Assembly: GCF_038051995.1 (NCBI RefSeq)
Contig: NZ_CP150290.1
Coordinates: 5,927,001 to 5,991,000, forward strand
Length of the DNA stretch: 64,000 bases
DNA from: Paenibacillus sp. FSL H8-0537
Lineage (GTDB): Bacteria; Bacillota; Bacilli; Paenibacillales; Paenibacillaceae
Reading direction: 5' to 3'
The notes beneath the pieces were generated by a model. It made no database searches. It saw only the letters and a list, made by a program, of their open reading frames with translations, and was not told the DNA's origin. A program made the position numbers and the translations under genes. Numbering within the stretch: the stretch's first letter is position 1; every line of letters starts with the position of its first letter. Of the stretch, positions 60,924 through 64,000 are shown in pieces.

Positions 60924-62076
60924 GCTGCTTCTCTCCAATATATTGTTTATAGAGCTGCTCCAGCTTCTCCGTCTGCAAGCGCAGATCGAACTGCTGCTCA
61001 ACAAAGGCGCGGCCATTTTGTCCAATGGCTGCGCGCAGCGGCTGGCTGGTTACGAGCATATCGAGCTTTTCTTCCAGCTGGGCGGCGCTGCGCTCCTCTA
61101 CCAAATAGCCGGTTTTGCCATTTTGCACCGCATCCTTAATACCTCCGCTGCTGGTGGCAACAACAGGTAGACCCGTTCCGGAAGCTTCCAAAATGACCAT
61201 GCCAAGCCCTTCCTGATCGCCATCCTTCGCCGTTACGCTCGGCAAACAGAAAATATCCGAATCGCTGAGCCGCTGCAGCACCTCATGGTGAGGTATGCTG
61301 CCAAGGAACGTCATTCGCCCGCTCCCGGCTCCCGATGCAGCAAGCTCGATCAGCTCCTGCCTCAGCGGTCCGTCTCCGGCAATGACGAGGCGCACATGCT
61401 TGCGCCGGGCTGCCAATCGGTGGAACGCTTCAATTAAATAGGCGATGCCCTTCTTCTCGGTCAGCCGGCCAACGGTCATAATCGTAATCGTGTCACGTTC
61501 CGGTGCTTCCCGATAAAAAACTTTATTCAAATCGATGCCGATGTAATGGATTTTGATCTTTTGCTCGGGCACGCCATGCGCCATCAGCTTCTGCTTAATA
61601 TGGTTCGATACGGCAAGGAACAACGTCGTGTCCCGCACAAGCCGCTTAAACTTCACATAATAGACGAGCCAGGAAAGCGGCCCAGGCATCAGCTTCGGGA
61701 GCCGTGTAATATCGTACCCGTGAAACGTAGCGAACAGCGGAATGCCGCGCTCCTTGCAGACGGGAACCGCATATACCGCATCTACCCCGAAGTGGGCATG
61801 CACAAGCTCAATCTCGCGCTGCTCAACGATCCGGTTAATATGACGAGTCGAGGTCAATGTCAGCGTGTAAAGCAGCTTCGTCAGCTTCTTCTGGAGCGAC
61901 GACCCTGCTGCGCCCACAATTGTGTTAATGCTCCATTGATTAGGGAATTTATCGCGATTCGCGACCTCCCGGGTAATGACCTCCACCTGCACATTCCGAT
62001 ATTGATTCAGCTGCTCATAAATAAACGTTTCCGATGCAGGCAAAAAGGTATTTCTCAGTACGCCAATCCTCATCAT
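60916..62076 (-). CDS. GT4-family glycosyltransferase
   Basis: 386-residue GT-B enzyme. N-terminal MRIGVLRNTFLPASETFIYEQL, C-terminal MTVGRLTEKKGIAYLIEAFHRL, VIAGDGPLRQEL and the E-x7-E motif (EGLGMVILEASGTGLPVVATSSGG). It probably transfers a sugar to a growing repeat unit. The start overlaps the end of the ligase-like gene by 4 bp and the stop overlaps the next transferase, so translation is coupled through the whole block. Confidence 0.9.
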   Translation of the reverse strand: MMRIGVLRNTFLPASETFIYEQLNQYRNVQVEVITREVANRDKFPNQWSINTIVGAAGSSLQKKLTKLLYTLTLTSTRHINRIVEQREIELVHAHFGVDAVYAVPVCKERGIPLFATFHGYDITRLPKLMPGPLSWLVYYVKFKRLVRDTTLFLAVSNHIKQKLMAHGVPEQKIKIHYIGIDLNKVFYREAPERDTITIMTVGRLTEKKGIAYLIEAFHRLAARRKHVRLVIAGDGPLRQELIELAASGAGSGRMTFLGSIPHHEVLQRLSDSDIFCLPSVTAKDGDQEGLGMVILEASGTGLPVVATSSGGIKDAVQNGKTGYLVEERSAAQLEEKLDMLVTSQPLRAAIGQNGRAFVEQQFDLRLQTEKLEQLYKQYIGEKQHV

Positions 62077-63572
62077 TTCCCTCCAACTTCTGCCGTCTGC
62101 GGCGTCAAAGCCCGCTCCTGAACCGCTTGGCCATTGCCGCTCCCCGCCTGTTTTCCGCTCTGGCTTCTAATATCGTTGCTGCTTCGCGCTTCATCGCTAT
62201 CCTCCCGCTGCTCATACAAAATAAGCCCCGCAAGAAAGAAAAACACGGAAGCGACCCGCAGATCATGCAGGAAAAAGTTATCAAACATTCCTTGCACGAT
62301 AACGAACAGTGCTGCTCCTACTACACAGCTGTCGAGTGCCGAGCCCGTGCGATAATAACGGCGGATGCCGCGCCACAAAATGCCGAAAAGCAGCAAAATG
62401 AGGGCAATCAGTCCGAACAAGCCGCTCCAAGTCCACATAATGACAAACAAATTATGCGGCGGATATTTGCTGCTGAAGCCGACTGTCGCTGCGTAAAAAG
62501 GAAAAATCCGCTCCCAGCCGCCATAGCCAAGGCCCAGCAGCGGATGCTCGGCAAAGTTTTGGAAGGTGAATTTCCAAATGTAGGTCCGGGGATCGCCTTC
62601 GATCGCATCGGCATTCAGCCTGCTCGTCAAGTTCGTAATAATGTCGCCTGTAACGATAAAAGGTATGATTGCTGCGGGTATAACAAGCAGCAGCGACAGC
62701 TTGAACAGCTTTTGCACACGGAACCGGATGCACACATAAGCCAGCACCACAATGCCAAGCGCGAGCACGCCGGCTCGTGATTGCGTCGCCAGCATAGCGC
62801 CTAAATAAATGAAGCAGATGCCGAGCTGCAGCAGGCCGCCCTTGCGAAGCAGCAGCGACAGCGCAATACAAAGCATCATGCCGAAAAAAACCGAAGCCAC
62901 ATTCGTATTAACGAACAAGGTTCCCGCTTTAAAGGGGTCCAATATATTAGCTTTAATATCTACATTAATCAACGCCGCCAGCGTATTCGGCTCGATCAGG
63001 AAGCTCGCGATCTTCGACCTTAAAAATTGCAGCTCCTGGTCAGGCGCAATAATAAAATAAATGTTCAGCAAGCCAATCGGCAAATACACATGCTGAATAC
63101 CGCGCAGCGTCTGCTCAACGGAGAGCCCGCGAGCCCGGTAATAGTAGCCCGCAAGCATTGCGAGCAGACCTATGATGGAATAGGCAATCAGCTTAAAGCC
63201 GAGTACCCGGTCCGGGGCATAAATAATGCCCACCGCCATCGCGATTAGCAGGGCGACATAATATTTAACAAGCCGCTGTGTGCGAAAATAATGCATCAGC
63301 TTTCCTTGCGACGCCGAGCGCAGCAGAAGCATAACCAGCACGAGACTCGACAGCGTTACCGAAACCGCAAGCGGCAAATACAACTGGTAGGCCAGCAGCG
63401 CCGGGATGACGACATAATAAACGGCGTCTTTCCTAATCGCGACATAAGCGAGCGCTCCAGCAGCAACGAACAGCAGCACGTAAATATGCTGCACGGAAGC
63501 GAGGCATATAACGCCCAGTGACAGCAGCATTGCGGCATAAAGCGCCAGCTTGTTCGGCAAACGGGCAAGCAT
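62073..63572 (-). CDS. O-antigen ligase / polymerase-like membrane protein
   Basis: 499-residue protein with about 12 predicted helices and the Wzy_C pattern: a large extracytoplasmic loop around PLLGLGYGGWERIFPFYAATVGFSSKYPPHNLFVIMWTWSG (about 345-385), preceded by QSRAGVLALGIVVLAY. These proteins polymerise or ligate lipid-linked repeat units. The C-terminal tail is hydrophilic, Gln/Ser-rich and probably cytoplasmic. Encoded directly downstream of the partial GT gene. Confidence 0.88.
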   Translation of the reverse strand: MLARLPNKLALYAAMLLSLGVICLASVQHIYVLLFVAAGALAYVAIRKDAVYYVVIPALLAYQLYLPLAVSVTLSSLVLVMLLLRSASQGKLMHYFRTQRLVKYYVALLIAMAVGIIYAPDRVLGFKLIAYSIIGLLAMLAGYYYRARGLSVEQTLRGIQHVYLPIGLLNIYFIIAPDQELQFLRSKIASFLIEPNTLAALINVDIKANILDPFKAGTLFVNTNVASVFFGMMLCIALSLLLRKGGLLQLGICFIYLGAMLATQSRAGVLALGIVVLAYVCIRFRVQKLFKLSLLLVIPAAIIPFIVTGDIITNLTSRLNADAIEGDPRTYIWKFTFQNFAEHPLLGLGYGGWERIFPFYAATVGFSSKYPPHNLFVIMWTWSGLFGLIALILLLFGILWRGIRRYYRTGSALDSCVVGAALFVIVQGMFDNFFLHDLRVASVFFFLAGLILYEQREDSDEARSSNDIRSQSGKQAGSGNGQAVQERALTPQTAEVGGK

Positions 63573-63576
63573 CGAG

Positions 63577-64000
63577 CTAGGCCTGCACTTTCATCGGATT
63601 AAACCGTTCATTAAAGCTGCCGCTGACAATGCTGGAAATGTGGTACAAAAACGCCTCCACCGAAAACTGCTGGGCGTTCTGGCGGCAGTTGGCATCCGTA
63701 ATCATCCAGGACAGCAGCTCAAACTGCCGTACCGCGTCAATAACCGATTCCGCATCCTGCTTCTCAAAAAACAAGCCGGTAGGATTGTTTTCGCCCAGTC
63801 CTTTGACGATATCCTGAGCACCGCCCTTGCCGTAGGCAATAACTGGCGTTCCCGCTGCCTGAGCCTCGACCATGCTAATGCCGAAGTCCTCTTCACCTGC
63901 GAAAATAAAAGCTTTGGCCTGCTGCATATGCTTAAGCAGCACAGCATTCGGCTGGTAGCCAAGCAGCTTGACGTTCGGCGTTGCCAGCTGCTTCAGCGTC
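63577..64000 (-). CDS. GT4-family glycosyltransferase, C-terminal part (runs off the window)
   Basis: The last 140 residues of a GT-B enzyme, reading open to the window edge (TLKQLATPNVKLLGYQPNAVL, then AKAFIFAGEEDFGISMVEAQAAGTPVIAYGKGG with the E-x7-E pattern). Stop at 63577, 4 bp before the ligase-like gene start. The N-terminal acceptor domain is outside the window. First visible gene of the polysaccharide operon. Confidence 0.87.
   Translation of the reverse strand, partial: TLKQLATPNVKLLGYQPNAVLLKHMQQAKAFIFAGEEDFGISMVEAQAAGTPVIAYGKGGAQDIVKGLGENNPTGLFFEKQDAESVIDAVRQFELLSWMITDANCRQNAQQFSVEAFLYHISSIVSGSFNERFNPMKVQA

Overview
The window looks like a chromosomal segment of a moderate-GC, spore-former-type Firmicute, most like Paenibacillus or a close relative. 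This is an inference from strong AGGAGG-type ribosome binding sites, a T-box leader before argS, a CcpA-type cre-like site, an S-layer-homology (SLH) protein, an RCC1-repeat protein with a copper-amine-oxidase-type stalk domain, and several families of intergenic palindromic repeats. It is mostly ordinary chromosome, with one IS element, one decayed transporter and one locally duplicated, unrecognised small-peptide locus.

Left part (1-19.96 kb): a hexuronate operon (uxaA-uxaB-lactonase-like amidohydrolase) diverges from an AraC/cupin regulator. Then come a broken dicarboxylate/cystine symporter, a MarR-pirin-DoxX redox-stress operon with palindromic operators, and a 1-kb gene-poor stretch holding an 11-bp GATC array, an amplified 51-bp repeat and a candidate structured RNA. 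These are followed by an SMI1/LRR, beta-propeller-like and YwqG group, an aminotransferase, an iron-type alcohol dehydrogenase, a DMT transporter, a cluster of DnaA boxes, an unusual lactate-dehydrogenase homologue, and T-box-controlled argS.

Middle part (20-46.6 kb): a tandemly duplicated block (20456-22865) carries small membrane-protein genes, a 59-residue hydrophobic peptide and a translationally coupled pair of micro-ORFs, next to a lipoprotein and a two-component system that share an upstream motif. A glycogen/maltodextrin block follows (SDR, GH13 enzyme, glgA, glgB, divergent glgC). An IS1182-type element sits in it, inserted into the loop of a shared terminator. Then come an acetyltransferase, an RCC1/stalk protein, a stand-alone UMP-kinase homologue, a possible small transcript, an SDR, threonine synthase, a MurG homologue with an unusual linker, an ArsR-AHSA1 pair and stress or regulatory genes.

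Right part (46.6-64 kb): a leftward surface-polysaccharide cluster. It starts outside the window with glycosyltransferases and an O-antigen-ligase/polymerase-like protein, continues through two more glycosyltransferases, MurB- and MurA-like enzymes, a Wzx-like flippase, a GT2 transferase, GDP-mannose synthesis (manC), a phosphohexomutase-like protein that has lost its catalytic serine, and UDP-glucose dehydrogenase. It ends with an SLH-domain wall protein and a membrane-anchored partner. Together these suggest synthesis, polymerisation and wall attachment of a secreted polymer containing mannose and a uronic acid.
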